DNA from: Apostichopus japonicus
Taxonomy: Eukaryota; Echinodermata; Holothuroidea; Aspidochirotida; Stichopodidae
Length of the DNA: 64,000 nt
Assembly (NCBI RefSeq): GCF_037975245.1
Contig: NC_092574.1
Span: forward strand, 2,203,001-2,267,000
Direction: 5' to 3'
The notes under the pieces are model-generated. The model searched no databases. It worked only from the letters and a program-made list of their open reading frames with translations, and was not told the DNA's origin. Of the stretch, positions 1 to 9,036 are shown in pieces (within the stretch, counting starts at the first letter, position 1; the number at the start of each line of letters is the position of its first letter). The translations under genes were made by a program, and so were the position numbers.

Positions 1-2744
1 ACGCACGCACGGAGGTATTATGTACGTACAGCATGCAATGCAGACAAATATTTCGGAGCGCGCGCTTCTGATTTTGTGCTGAATATTCTTGTGAGCGCTC
101 TTGTATAACTGTTTGCATGTGCGCACGGACAAGATAGACGTCAGATTATCACGCTGTAGCTACTAAACCTTTACTTGCATGTGTACAGCAGTAGACTACT
201 GTGATGGTTGCATGCGGCAGTTTAATTGTGTGTGCACAATATGTCAGCATTGTACGGTGGCTTAATAAGGACATAGGAAAGAAAAACAGTGTCCCCAAAT
301 CTCACAATGTTGTCTTTTTATCTCAAAATATTGCCTCTTTTTTTTCCCCCTTTAAAATTTGGACTTTAAAAGATCCATCGGGAGCTTTCTATTTTATAGC
401 TGTTGTAAGTGTCATACCAGAAGTAATCGTTCCATTATCTTACACACTATAAGTCCGTCACGTTTTGGGTCCGCTAAAGTATAGCTAGAAGTTGTCAACT
501 GACATATCAGACCCCCCCCCCCATTCCCCCGTTGATATCTGAGGGCTTGGCCTGTCAGGGTGCATGCGCATTTCTATATCATGACGCAGTTTAGACTTTG
601 GGCTAGAAGAGGAGCAAGTTAAGCACACTGAACCGTCTGCTCGCACGGAGAAACATATCCAGATTTAAACACAGAATTTATGAAATGCTCTGTGTCACCT
701 CCAATCCTCCTTATTTGCACATCATCTCTACTTTGATTTATGTGCTTCCACATCAAGGCATTCAAAACGATCGTGGTGACTGGAAATATGCCAAAACAAG
801 CACTGCGTTAAGTCATTTTACGTCTTGTGTGTGCTTTTAATTTACTTGTCTTTTCGTGTGTTTTTTTGTTGTTTTTTTTTCGTGTTTTTGTTTTTTTGTT
901 TTTCGTGTTTCTTCTTTCACGGTTAAACTTTTGTGCGAATGTACAATACTCCAATTGGGGCACGGTATGCATTCATATCACATTGTTTTGGAACAATCTG
1001 GAACTGGAAGTATTATTTCGACCCAAGAATCACCAGGCTGGCGTGGTGGCCTGAACGGTTGGAAGACAGCACTGCGCGTCGGTGTTTGTTGTCAGGCTGT
1101 GTGAATCGCGCCGATCGGATGACAGACACTGCTTTGTTTATAATGGCATCGCCAAGGTGGAATTTTTACACGGGCCTAGGATCCCAATTCCGTATCCTCC
1201 CTTAGTTCGCAAAAGCATCCGGGAGATTACGTTTAGAGTCCGGCCTTCGGGCCAGAAGTGGGCTAGCTGACTTGCAATGGAGGGCTCACGTCGATTCGGA
1301 CTGGGTTGATGTTCAACGTTCAGTGAAACCATGGCCTCGATGAGGCGTAATCTCTTGTTAATTTTAGCTTTCTGTCTTCAATTTTATAATACAATAATTC
1401 AAATTAATTATTGACATTTTGCATTCATCTTTTTCTCGCTAAGTAATCACAATTTATTTAAGATTATATTGATGCTCATGTCTGCCTAGGTTCGATTCCA
1501 CGCCGAAGCACTATTTTATATAATTTTTTTTTTTTTTTTTTTTTTTTTGGGGGGGGGGGGGGGGTTGTTGTTAATATCTGCATGTACATGCATGGTGTTT
1601 TAAATTTGTTTTGCTTTGTTTGTTTGTCTGTCTGTTTTTGTTTTTTTTTAGGGGGGTGGGGGTTGTTTCTATTTGGTATATTGTTTCGCGTAAACGAAGT
1701 AGGTCATTGCAATATTTTGCACAACTTGTACTTAGAAACCAATCGGAACTTAAGACCTGAGTAGTAAATTTGATTTCTGTCTCGCTCGTCGCCTTTCACT
1801 GGAAATTTTAATGAAAGTATACATAAGGACGAAAATTGTACCTGCAAAAAGAAATGCTTCTTTTGTACAGTGTAAGGCCACCGCGACATCTTTTCTGACA
1901 ATCTTGATAATATTTGTTCTTCGGGAATGTTGTGTCATTACTTAGCCTTTATATTATAAACCGTTAAGTGTGGAAACAGCTATGCTCCTGTTAGAACAAC
2001 TTCACATTTCTTAAATGCTGATTTACTGAGGCAGGCGTTTGAAAGACAGTGTGATACAAACAGGTACGGTAACGTTATAAACAATGCCACGAGCTCTCCG
2101 TGCATTAACAACGATCGAAACGTGCGGTATTCATGACGGTACACAAAGCAGATAATGCGAATACAGCAGACTTAGCCGAGAATTAAACCTAGTAGCGCGG
2201 AGGATTTAATTATGACATACTAGGACTTTCTACCGGTAAACTTTACTCATTGTCGAATAAATCTATCTAATTTCTACCTTATCTAGCTTTTACTCTGTAG
2301 TTAACGTATTATGACCAAAGCAAATATGAAATTCACGACAATTCCATGGGACTTGTATATTCATTTAAAATAGCTCCGTTTTGAATCTAAAATTTAACGC
2401 TCCATTGCTATGGTAACATCGTGAATAATAGCCCTGCCGCTAATGGATAGATGACATGTAGAAGATGGCCATCGATGGCGCTCTCAACTTCTCGTGCCAC
2501 GTCTGGCACCTACAAGAAGTAACCGACATATTACTGGCGCAATCCCGACCGAACGTATTTTAACTCTCCTACAGACTTTTCTACACTGATCCCAGAAAGC
2601 ATTAAGTGCCGTCAAAATGCCTCAGTTGCTCATAGGTACATATCCATGACGTAACACTGTTCTCGTTGTGCATAAAACTGTTGTCAAAAGTAAGGCATAT
2701 ATACTGATAGGCCTAGACTAGGTATACGTTGCAGACTATGCATA
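1..2744 (+). repeat. Array unit U1 (partial; disrupted at its right end by a transposon)
   Basis: Position 1 corresponds to about base 339 of the unit as defined from the insertion site, so the left end lies outside the window. Tracts: C11 (492-502), T25 then G16 (from about 1524); this is the longest G run in the window. The later G7 run, near 1651, is G6 here, which changes the reading of a small ORF relative to other copies. The unit runs straight into the 4.8 kb insertion. A full U1 would be 3082 bp. Confidence 0.97.
2743..2744. other. Target-site duplication TA, left copy
   Basis: The TA immediately before CACTGAAAA. It is present once in uninterrupted copies (for example 10617-10618) and twice around the element. 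Confidence 0.88.
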
Positions 2745-2761
2745 CACTGAAAACTTAAATT
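2745..2761 (+). repeat. Left terminal inverted repeat
   Basis: CACTGAAAA is perfectly shared with the reverse complement of the right end. The next eight bases match only partly, so the perfect repeat is about 9 bp. Confidence 0.85.
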
Positions 2762-2764
2762 GGT

Positions 2765-3145
2765 TCACCGACTAACATAACGTTAGTCCATCTGGTGCCT
2801 CTCCCGACTAACATAGCCTTGGTCAGTTGCTATACCGACTAATTTATTCCTTAGTCAGTTGGATTTCTTAGTCGGTCATCTTAGTCCGTCAGCTTAGTCG
2901 ATCAACAATTTCTTAGTCGGTAAATGTATATTAGTCAGTTACATTAGTTGGTGACATTAGTCGGTCTTTACCGACTAATTTATATGAGCCACCGACTAGT
3001 TTATAGCAGGTTTTACATTAGTCAGGATGGTGCCTCTCCCGACTAACCTTTCTTAGTCCGTATTGACTGACTAGTTGCACCGACTAGATTTACTGAAAGA
3101 ATTAAACCCGACTAGTTTCACTGACTAGCATCACTGAAAGAAAAG
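2765..3145. repeat. Left subterminal repeat cluster (TTAGTCGG / CCGACTAA motifs)
   Basis: About 20 short motifs of the form TTAGTC(G/C/A)G or its complement CCGACTA(A/G) lie in both orientations, for example near 2768, 2780, 2813, 2834, 2868, 2913, 2957, 2971, 2992, 3038, 3053, 3080 and 3108. A 19-base direct repeat, ggtgcctctcccgactaac, occurs at 2794 and 3029. A terminus-like CACTGAAAG recurs near 3132. In CACTA-type elements such arrays are binding sites for the transposition proteins; that role here is inferred. Confidence 0.85.
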
Positions 3146-3184
3146 AGAGAAGAAGAAACACAAATAATGTGTACGTTGGCAGTA

Positions 3185-3190
3185 TTTATT
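3185..3190 (-). promoter_or_regulatory. Poly(A) signal AATAAA for the minus-strand gene-like unit
   Basis: The minus strand reads AATAAA in cagAAATAAATAC, downstream of the TGA at 3429-3427. The 3191-3426 interval would be 3' UTR. The position is sensible for the terminal exon, but the hexamer is common in AT-rich DNA. Confidence 0.35.
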
Positions 3191-3426
3191 TCTGATAAAA
3201 CTTCTGATGTCTACAAAAGGCTGACTTTCGACAGATAGAGAAGAAATCACTGTAAATAAAATCTGAAAATCTGATTTTTTTTCCAACAAAGTTAAGACAA
3301 GTTAATGGATCAAACATGAATCGCAAAAGTATAGCACTGCACAATAATGCAAAGTTGAATCTTGGGCAAGGGTTCCTCATGACTTTCCTTTTAAAGTGGT
3401 ACCCCAAATCGACACCAGTTAAGTCT

Positions 3427-3507
3427 TCACGAACAAAGAGTGTTTCTCTTAACTACAAATGGCCTCCCACTTGTCTTCAGGAAGCCAAAATCTGCACCAT
3501 TATTGAC
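3427..3507 (-). CDS. Possible terminal coding exon ending in TGA
   Basis: On the minus strand the acceptor TATTTTCTGTTCACAG precedes GTCAATAATGG. In phase 0, matching the upstream GTGAGT donor at 5431-5426, it encodes 26 residues. The start is VNNGADFGFLKTSGRPF, the end is RNTLCS, then TGA. About 240 bases further on lies AATAAA, so this would be the last exon. Product not recognised. Confidence 0.35.
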   Translation of the reverse strand, partial: VNNGADFGFLKTSGRPFVVKRNTLCS

Positions 3508-3519
3508 CTGTGAACAGAA

Positions 3520-3750
3520 AATATGATATACGTGTAAGCACAGATACAGATATAGCACATGATAACTCACATTATCATAAACATACATTTACATTAAAAT
3601 TTTATAACATATTGGGAGGTATACATTTAAATCTAGGTCCCTCAAATTATAAGCCGGGAATAGCAGCTTTACCAAATTATTATTAGCTTTGCACAGCATA
3701 ACACCAAGTTATTTCTCAAAGCTTAATAATTATGTTAATCATGTTAATAA
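3520..3750. other. AT-rich spacer inside the transposon
   Basis: Between the terminal exon-like segment and the fold-back repeat. I see no ORF, repeat or recognisable motif; it would be intronic if the minus-strand gene is real. Confidence 0.6.
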
Positions 3751-3984
3751 TGATCCCAATAGACCGGGATCCCAGAGGGTTTGGTTAGCTGGGAAGGTAA
3801 CCAATTGCCTGGTACATCACAATGTTCACAGTGCATTCCTGTATATGAAACCAGACGACTGGCAAACCGACTGTGGTGGGTGTGGCTGGGAGAGCAATTT
3901 TAAAGTCACCTGATAGCTAACCTAGATCAGTTTTCATGGTAACACATCAAAGTAAGTACAATATGTCAGGTATGGCCCCAAGAG

Positions 3985-4727
3985 CAACAAATGGCCATTG
4001 CCAGTAATTATTGGTGGTGGGGTACCCCTGCCAGTGATCTATATTTGACCCCTCAAGGCTGCCCTAGGTCAGCTCATGAGGTAACCACTTGAAACCTACT
4101 GGAAAATGTTGGTTAGGGCTTCAGATACAACTGACGGGCATTGCCAGTAATTTTTATTGGTGGGGTACCCCTGCCAGTAGACCCCCAAAATGCCCATCCC
4201 CCATTGACCTAGATGAGCTCATGATGTAACCAATTGAAAACTACTGGAAAATGGTATCACTTCATATGTAAGGGATGGGAATTTCCAGTAATTTATATTG
4301 GGGGGGGGGGTACCCCTGCCAGTAGACCCCCAAAATGCCCATTCCCTCATTGACCTAGGTCAGCTCATGAGATAACCAGTTGAAAAATTACTGGAAAATG
4401 ATAGGTATCACTTCATATGTAAGGGATGGGCATTTCCAGTCATTTACATTGGTGGGATAACCCTGCCAGTAGACCCCCAAAATGCCCATCCCCCATTGAC
4501 CTAGATTAGCTCATGAGGTAACCAGTTGAAAACTACTGTAAAATGATTGGCAGGACTCTATATATATGTAAGGGATGGGCATTTCCAGTAATTTATATTA
4601 GTGGGGTACCCCTGCCAGTAGACCCCAAAAAAGCCCCCCTCCCCTCATTGATCTAGGTCAGCTCATGATTTAACCAGTTGAAAACTACTGGAAAATTATT
4701 AACAGGATTCTATATGTAAGGGATGGG
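3985..4727 (+). repeat. Minisatellite of ~143-150 bp units in the left arm and loop of the fold-back
   Basis: The motif gtacccctgccagtagaccc and its variants recur with gtaccc or its equivalent at 4022, 4165, 4310, 4456 and 4606, giving periods of 143, 145, 146 and 150. Each unit also contains a version of CATTGACCTAGGTCAGCTCATGA and of ACTACTGGAAAAT. There are five units here, against two and a partial third (inverted) in the right arm. Confidence 0.85.
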
Positions 4728-4734
4728 CGGACTC

Positions 4735-5306
4735 TGGCAGTGGTGGCCCACCAATATAAAATACTGGAAATGCCCATACTTACATATGAAGTGATACCTA
4801 TCATTTTCCTGTAGGTTTCAACTGGTCAAATCATGAGCTTACCTAGGTCAATGAGGGGATGGGCATATTGGGGGTCTACTGGCAGGGGTACCCCACCAAT
4901 AAAAATTGCTGGCAATGCCCATCCCTTGTATCTGAAGTCCTAACCAACATTTTCCAGTAGGTTTCAAGTGGTTACCTCATGAGCTGACCTAGGTCAGCCG
5001 TGAGGGGTCAATTATAGATCACTGGCAGGGGTACCCCACCACCAATAATTACTGGCAATGGCCATTTGTTGCTCTTGGGGCCATACCTGACACATTGTTC
5101 TTACTTTGATGTGGTTACCATGAAAGCTGCTCTAGGTTAGCTATTAGGTGACTTTAAAATTGCTCTCCCAGCCACATCCACCACAGTCGGTTTGCCAGTC
5201 GTCAGGTTTCATATACAGGAATGCATTGTGAACATTGTGATGTACCAGGCATTTGGTTACCTTCCCAGCTAACCAAACCCTCTGGACTCCCGCTCTACAG
5301 ATCAGT
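4735..5306 (-). repeat. Right arm of the fold-back, with two and a partial third minisatellite unit
   Basis: Inverse copies of the minisatellite landmark ggggtacccc at about 4888 and 5031 are spaced 143 bp apart, with a degenerate third near 4745. The outer part mirrors 3751-4020. Confidence 0.8.
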
Positions 5307-5431
5307 GAAAATTTGACCAAACTTATGAAGCTTGCACATAAATGATAAACTAGACTGTTTTTTTTTTTAAAACAGGTTATGAAAAGTATCTTAAATATCA
5401 TTAAACAGTTGGGTACAATAGTTAAACTCAC

Positions 5432-5646
5432 TCTTCCATCTTTTTTCTCTATGATACTTGTTCCTTTGCTTTTTGGACTCTTGGATAAACTCTTTTGTTC
5501 TGCGAAGGGTACCAATATATCATCTTAAAACATGTCTTTAAGCCATATATAACACAGTTCTCCTCTTCTGTTGTTGCCTCCACACTGGTGTCGTACATCA
5601 CAGGAAAGCTCACCCTTGACTTAGATATTTGGCTTTTCAATTCCTG
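5432..5646 (-). pseudogene. Possible internal exon, 215 nt, with an apparent frameshift
   Basis: The minus strand has TTTTTTCCAG before 5646 and GGAAGA followed by GTGAGT at 5431-5426. The first part is open in one frame, beginning QELKSQISKSRVSF and running through an acidic EATTEEEN stretch, but this frame stops at 5449-5451. A second frame becomes open after a TAA at 5527-5525. It gives a lysine- and serine-rich stretch starting LVPFAEQKSL, ending KKDGR in phase 0 at the donor. A single-base change near 5520-5530 would explain the switch, so the exon is probably broken. Function unknown. Confidence 0.35.
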
Positions 5647-5659
5647 CTGGAAAAAAGAA

Positions 5660-6440
5660 ACAGCAAAGTATTCATCATTTGAAGAAAAAAAAAATAAAGT
5701 TGTCACCACAAAGTTATGTGAGATTTGCTTCCACTATAGTCTCAAAAAAACAATCCCAAAGTTTGAAGCAGACTGTATAAAGCTGAAAATTTGAACGAGA
5801 GTGTCATCACCATTGCAACCAGAATCAAATGCCCAGAATACAGAGATAATAAAACATGGGCTAAATCTTTGTTTGTTTTTATGATCTTTAAAAATATAAA
5901 ATTTTAGAAACAGAAATGCACTGAGCCAACTTATTTATAGGCCTAATCGTTTTTAGTTGTTATTTTGCTTGCTCACATAACAAGCCTGTTTAGACCTAGG
6001 CTAGAGGAGAATCAGTACTTTGTTACACTAAGTTTGTCTACGGTCGTTTTGATTTAGTCTTACTAGTAGTACTAAAGTATATAATGGACCGGCGAAGACT
6101 AGAGAATACCCAGAGTTTTAGCAACTGTGTTAAACTGTATCATCTGATCTATTATTTACGCCAATGAGTTTCATTCAATCTAGGATCAAAAAGAGAAAAA
6201 TTATTAATCTTAACCTTTAAACTTTGCTACTAAACAGATATGCTTGAATTACAAATAAATGTCAAAAAAACATCATAATCTAAGAATCGATGCATATACA
6301 TACACATAAACAGAATAATTTGAATTCGCGCAAGTGAACCCTGCACTACATTGGACAGTAAAAAAACGTGCAATTAGACCAAACTAAACATACTAAATTT
6401 TCCGTTACTTCTACATAAAATATCAATACAAATACAACAA
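5660..6440. other. AT-rich internal region of the transposon without a recognised gene
   Basis: Many stops in all frames. Short plus-strand ORFs here (for example up to 5794) overlap the exon-like segment and show no domain. It would be an intron of the minus-strand gene. Confidence 0.55.
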
Positions 6441-6445
6441 CTTAC

Positions 6446-6504
6446 TCTTTTGGCAGTATACTAAAAGCACATGTTATAATAACTTTCAGACTATCAAGCT
6501 TTCC
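6446..6504 (-). CDS. Possible internal exon, 59 nt
   Basis: On the minus strand a pyrimidine-rich stretch ending CTCAG precedes GGAAAGCTT, and the segment ends AAAAGA followed by GTAAGT, a near-ideal donor. Only one of the three frames is open. It encodes GKLDSLKVIITCAFSILPK and leaves two bases (GA) for the next exon. I do not recognise the peptide. Joining to the next segment at its best acceptor (5646) meets a TGA. It stays open only if an AG just upstream of 5632 is used. Confidence 0.35.
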
Positions 6505-6509
6505 CTGAG

Positions 6510-7140
6510 AAAAAAAAACGGTTAATACTTCTTACAGTAAGCAAGTCGACCGTGAAGGAATGTCGCAATTGTTTCCTGGGCGTGACCGGAAATTAAATAC
6601 TAAAAAATGATAAATGAAAAGGTTAAATAGAACTGAAGCGTGCATCCTGACTGCTCGCAGCATATAATACCGTTGACTAGCCAACATAATGTGTTCAGCC
6701 GACTGTGACTGTACGTTTGAAGGTCTAGCCTTGCTTATTCAATATCACAAAGCCTACCCATTTAGATTCACATGGGAAATAACAGGAAATCTTTACCAAA
6801 TGAGTGTAGACTTCAAATAAACTATTGAGCCTTATAGTTCCAGCATTTGTTTGGGAATAAATTAGAAGATTATGTGCCACTGTTCAATCTAGCCCAATAC
6901 ACACATAACACATTGTTAACTGGTGTTTAGAATGCACACTTTAGTGTTGAGAATGCACTGCAGTACCCAGTAGAAGCCTATAGGCTAGTCACTGTCATTG
7001 CACTTGTGCATTGCGAAACGCCAACGTGACAACGGTAGCGTTACACTAACCATAATACAGTACTAGTGCCAGTGGCCTAATAATTAACTTTAATTTTACC
7101 TTCTAGTTAAAGGAATAACAGGTAGGCCGATGATGCAGTT
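6510..7140. other. Internal transposon region between the putative first and second exons
   Basis: No convincing ORF. The minus strand has one further possible donor (ACT followed by GTAAGA near 6540), but I could not place an exon with it. Nothing else recognisable. Confidence 0.5.
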
Positions 7141-7145
7141 AATAC

Positions 7146-7151
7146 CTCCAT
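7146..7151 (-). CDS. Possible first coding exon (ATG GAG)
   Basis: The minus strand reads ATGGAG followed by GTATTA, an acceptable splice donor after GAG. Phase 0 at this donor joins in frame to the exon at 6504-6446. The support is only phase and position at the upstream end of the exon series, so this is weak; a leaderless or missing first exon is equally possible. Confidence 0.2.
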
Positions 7152-7269
7152 TCTTCTAAAGACCTTCTTGGGTGATTTACGGTTGAAAGTTGCTTAGAGT
7201 GATCGTATGAAACTATGCCAAGCCCAGCAAGCTGCCGTTGCCTCTCGGTTTCCAAATTGAAGTGAATCG

Positions 7270-7530
7270 AATTGGGTTAAAATACATTAGTCCGTCGACA
7301 CCGACTAAGCTACGATTATGGCGTAAATCGGGTGTCCGTATCGTTCTTAGTCCATGGGTTAAAATACCTTAGTCCGTCGCCACCGACTAAGCTGCGATTA
7401 TATTTTCCTTAGTCAGTGTAAACTAACTAAGAAGCAGCGATGAAACGAAGATTTTTGCTAGTCCGGGTGCATTGACTAACGTTAAAGACTAATTTAACGT
7501 TAGTCCGTGGCAATATTGACTAGTTTATTT
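7270..7530. repeat. Right subterminal repeat cluster with an 82-bp-period duplication
   Basis: About a dozen TTAGTCCG / CCGACTAAG / GACTAAC motifs of the same family as at the left end. A block starting gggttaaaatac is duplicated, with starts at 7274 and 7356; each copy includes a facing pair of motifs (TTAGTCCGTCG and CACCGACTAAG). A terminus-like TCAGTGTA also occurs internally near 7410. Confidence 0.82.
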
Positions 7531-7538
7531 TTTCAGTG
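7522..7538 (-). repeat. Right terminal inverted repeat
   Basis: On the minus strand it reads CACTGAAAAAATAAACT. Its first nine bases equal the left terminus. Confidence 0.85.
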
Positions 7539-7540
7539 TA
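7539..7540. other. Target-site duplication TA, right copy
   Basis: The TA immediately after the terminal CAGTG. The array resumes at 7541 with the same bases that follow the site in all other units. Confidence 0.88.
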
Positions 7541-8389
7541 GGCTAACTTCACAGACAGACATACATGCATACAGACAACTTCAGATAATGTAAAATATCA
7601 CTAACCGTAATCACGTTATGTTTACGATGTCTTGAAATGTCGTCCTTTTCTTCTCTGCAACCCCGGGCCGTCATTGTAGTCGTTCGAACAACTAAATTAA
7701 GGCGAGGAACGACGTCAAGATATATCCAACGTCTAGACCACACTGCTTGCAACGAAGAGAGAACTGCCCAGTACAGTACGTGTTGATATGGACGCCTACA
7801 AAATGACAACAAATATTTTCCATTGAAAATCCACTGTGTGTGACGGTATAGTAAACACTCGTATATAGATCAACGCACACGCACGCACGGAGGTATTATG
7901 TACGTACAGCATGCAATGCAGACAAATATTTCGGAGCGCGCGCTTCTGATTTTGTGCTGAATATTCTTGTGAGCGCTCTTGTATAACTGTTTGCATGTGC
8001 GCACGGACAAGATAGACGTCAGATTATCACGCTGTAGCTACTAAACCTTTACTTGCATGTGTACAGCAGTAGACTACTGTGATGGTTGCATGCGGCAGTT
8101 TAATTGTGTGTGCACAATATGTCAGCATTGTACGGTGGCTTAATAAGGACATAGGAAAGAAAAACAGTGTCCCCAAATCTCACAATGTTGTCTTTTTATC
8201 TCAAAATATTGCCTCTTTTTTTTCCCCCTTTAAAATTTGGACTTTAAAAGATCCATCGGGAGCTTTCTATTTTATAGCTGTTGTAAGTGTCATACCAGAA
8301 GTAATCGTTCCATTATCTTACACACTATAAGTCCGTCACGTTTTGGGTCCGCTAAAGTATAGCTAGAAGTTGTCAACTGACATATCAGA

Positions 8390-8398
8390 CCCCCCCCC
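8390..8398 (+). repeat. Poly-C tract, 9-13 C in different copies, followed by ATTCCCCC
   Basis: Length by unit U1 to U20: 11, 9, 10, 11, 12, 12, 10, 11, 11, 11, 13, 11, 11, 10, 12, 11, 11, 10, 10, 10. Only lengths of 10 or 13 keep open a 77-78 codon minus-strand ORF that spans it, showing that this ORF is not maintained. Confidence 0.9.
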
Positions 8399-8544
8399 AT
8401 TCCCCCGTTGATATCTGAGGGCTTGGCCTGTCAGGGTGCATGCGCATTTCTATATCATGACGCAGTTTAGACTTTGGGCTAGAAGAGGAGCAAGTTAAGC
8501 ACACTGAACCGTCTGCTCGCACGGAGAAACATATCCAGATTTAA

Positions 8545-8571
8545 ACACAGAATTTATGAAATGCTCTGTGT
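8545..8571 (+). other. Hairpin: ACACAGA-ATTT, loop ATG, AAAT-(GC)-TCTGTGT
   Basis: Seven plus four Watson-Crick pairs, with a 2-nt bulge and a 3-nt loop. It is the most compact hairpin I found in the unit, and is repeated in every complete copy at the same position. No function is evident. Confidence 0.45.
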
Positions 8572-8724
8572 CACCTCCAATCCTCCTTATTTGCACATCA
8601 TCTCTACTTTGATTTATGTGCTTCCACATCAAGGCATTCAAAACGATCGTGGTGACTGGAAATATGCCAAAACAAGCACTGCGTTAAGTCATTTTACGTC
8701 TTGTGTGTGCTTTTAATTTACTTG

Positions 8725-8795
8725 TCTTTTCGTGTGTTTTTTTGTTGTTTTTTTTTCGTGTTTTTGTTTTTTTGTTTTTCGTGTTTCTTCTTTCA
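8725..8795 (+). repeat. T-rich / TTTTTGT low-complexity tract
   Basis: Runs of T7, T9 and T5 are separated by G, GTTG and CGTG. In U11 both G of the GTTG spacer are T, and in U12 the second is T. Short hydrophobic poly-Phe ORFs over this tract are artefacts of it. Confidence 0.85.
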
Positions 8796-9036
8796 CGGTT
8801 AAACTTTTGTGCGAATGTACAATACTCCAATTGGGGCACGGTATGCATTCATATCACATTGTTTTGGAACAATCTGGAACTGGAAGTATTATTTCGACCC
8901 AAGAATCACCAGGCTGGCGTGGTGGCCTGAACGGTTGGAAGACAGCACTGCGCGTCGGTGTTTGTTGTCAGGCTGTGTGAATCGCGCCGATCGGATGACA
9001 GACACTGCTTTGTTTATAATGGCATCGCCAAGGTGG

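Larger units (their letters stand above)
3750..5307. repeat. Nested fold-back (large inverted repeat) element
   Basis: A left arm starting near 3751 (tgatcccaatagaccgggat, then cagagggtttggttag) is matched in inverse orientation by the right arm ending near 5306 (ctaaccaaaccctctg, then gactcccgctctacag). The arms are roughly 520-570 bp and imperfect. The outer 150 bp of both arms keeps the same short open frame ending GWESNFKVT, read inward from each end, differing at a few residues. I take this as a consequence of the repeat rather than a gene. The apex lies near 4728-4740. If transcribed it would give a long hairpin. It sits within the putative last intron. Confidence 0.85.
3185..7151 (-). 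pseudogene. Minus-strand split gene-like unit inside the transposon (unknown product)
   Basis: Several segments on the minus strand look like exons. They are an ATG-GAG followed by GTATTA (7151-7146), an exon with strong CTCAG and GTAAGT borders (6504-6446), an exon with TTCCAG and GTGAGT borders (5646-5432), and a terminal exon after TTCACAG (3507-3427), followed by AATAAA at 3190-3185. Phases agree between the first and second segments and between the last two. They disagree across the middle, and the third segment changes frame internally. I recognise no domain. It may be a captured host gene fragment, a decayed transposon gene, or chance. The fold-back repeat lies within the last intron. 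Confidence 0.4.
2745..7538. mobile_element. 4.8 kb DNA transposon, probably non-autonomous CACTA/EnSpm-related element
   Basis: Every other copy reads gcaTAggc at this site, while U1 reads gcaTA, then 4794 bp, then TAggc. The element begins CACTGAAAA and ends TTTTCAGTG, giving short perfect terminal inverted repeats and a TA target duplication. Both ends carry dense subterminal copies of TTAGTCGG-like motifs in both orientations, a hallmark of the CACTA/EnSpm group. CACTG termini fit that group. A 2-bp duplication is more typical of the related Mirage type, and TA also of Tc1/mariner or ISL2EU, so the superfamily is uncertain. No ORF long enough for a transposase is present. The cargo is a fold-back repeat and minus-strand exon-like segments. 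Confidence 0.9.

Noticed and set aside
201-452. 83-codon plus-strand ORF repeated in almost every unit
   Set aside because: It starts at GTG, crosses a T8 run, is broken by a single T deletion in U12, and has no recognised domain. Its recurrence reflects DNA repetition only.
827-1332. Overlapping ORFs of 62-90 codons on both strands of the GC-rich block
   Set aside because: All frames are open together, partly through poly-T (poly-Phe). No domain, no codon signal and no start context. Identity across copies is at the DNA level.
3316-3513. 65-codon plus-strand ORF in the transposon
   Set aside because: It is antisense to the terminal exon-like segment, which has splice border and phase support on the minus strand.
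5495-5794. 99-codon plus-strand ORF in the transposon
   Set aside because: It overlaps the minus-strand exon-like segment in antisense, is low in complexity at its 3' half, and has no domain.
7549-7812. 87-codon minus-strand ORF
   Set aside because: Non-ATG start and unrecognised sequence; length is within chance for 3 kb of DNA read in six frames.
8921-8992. tRNA-Leu/Ser-like head (TGGCCTGAACGGTT, then GTGTGAATCGC)
   Set aside because: Both boxes are imperfect, no acceptor or T stem forms, and there is no terminator at the right distance.
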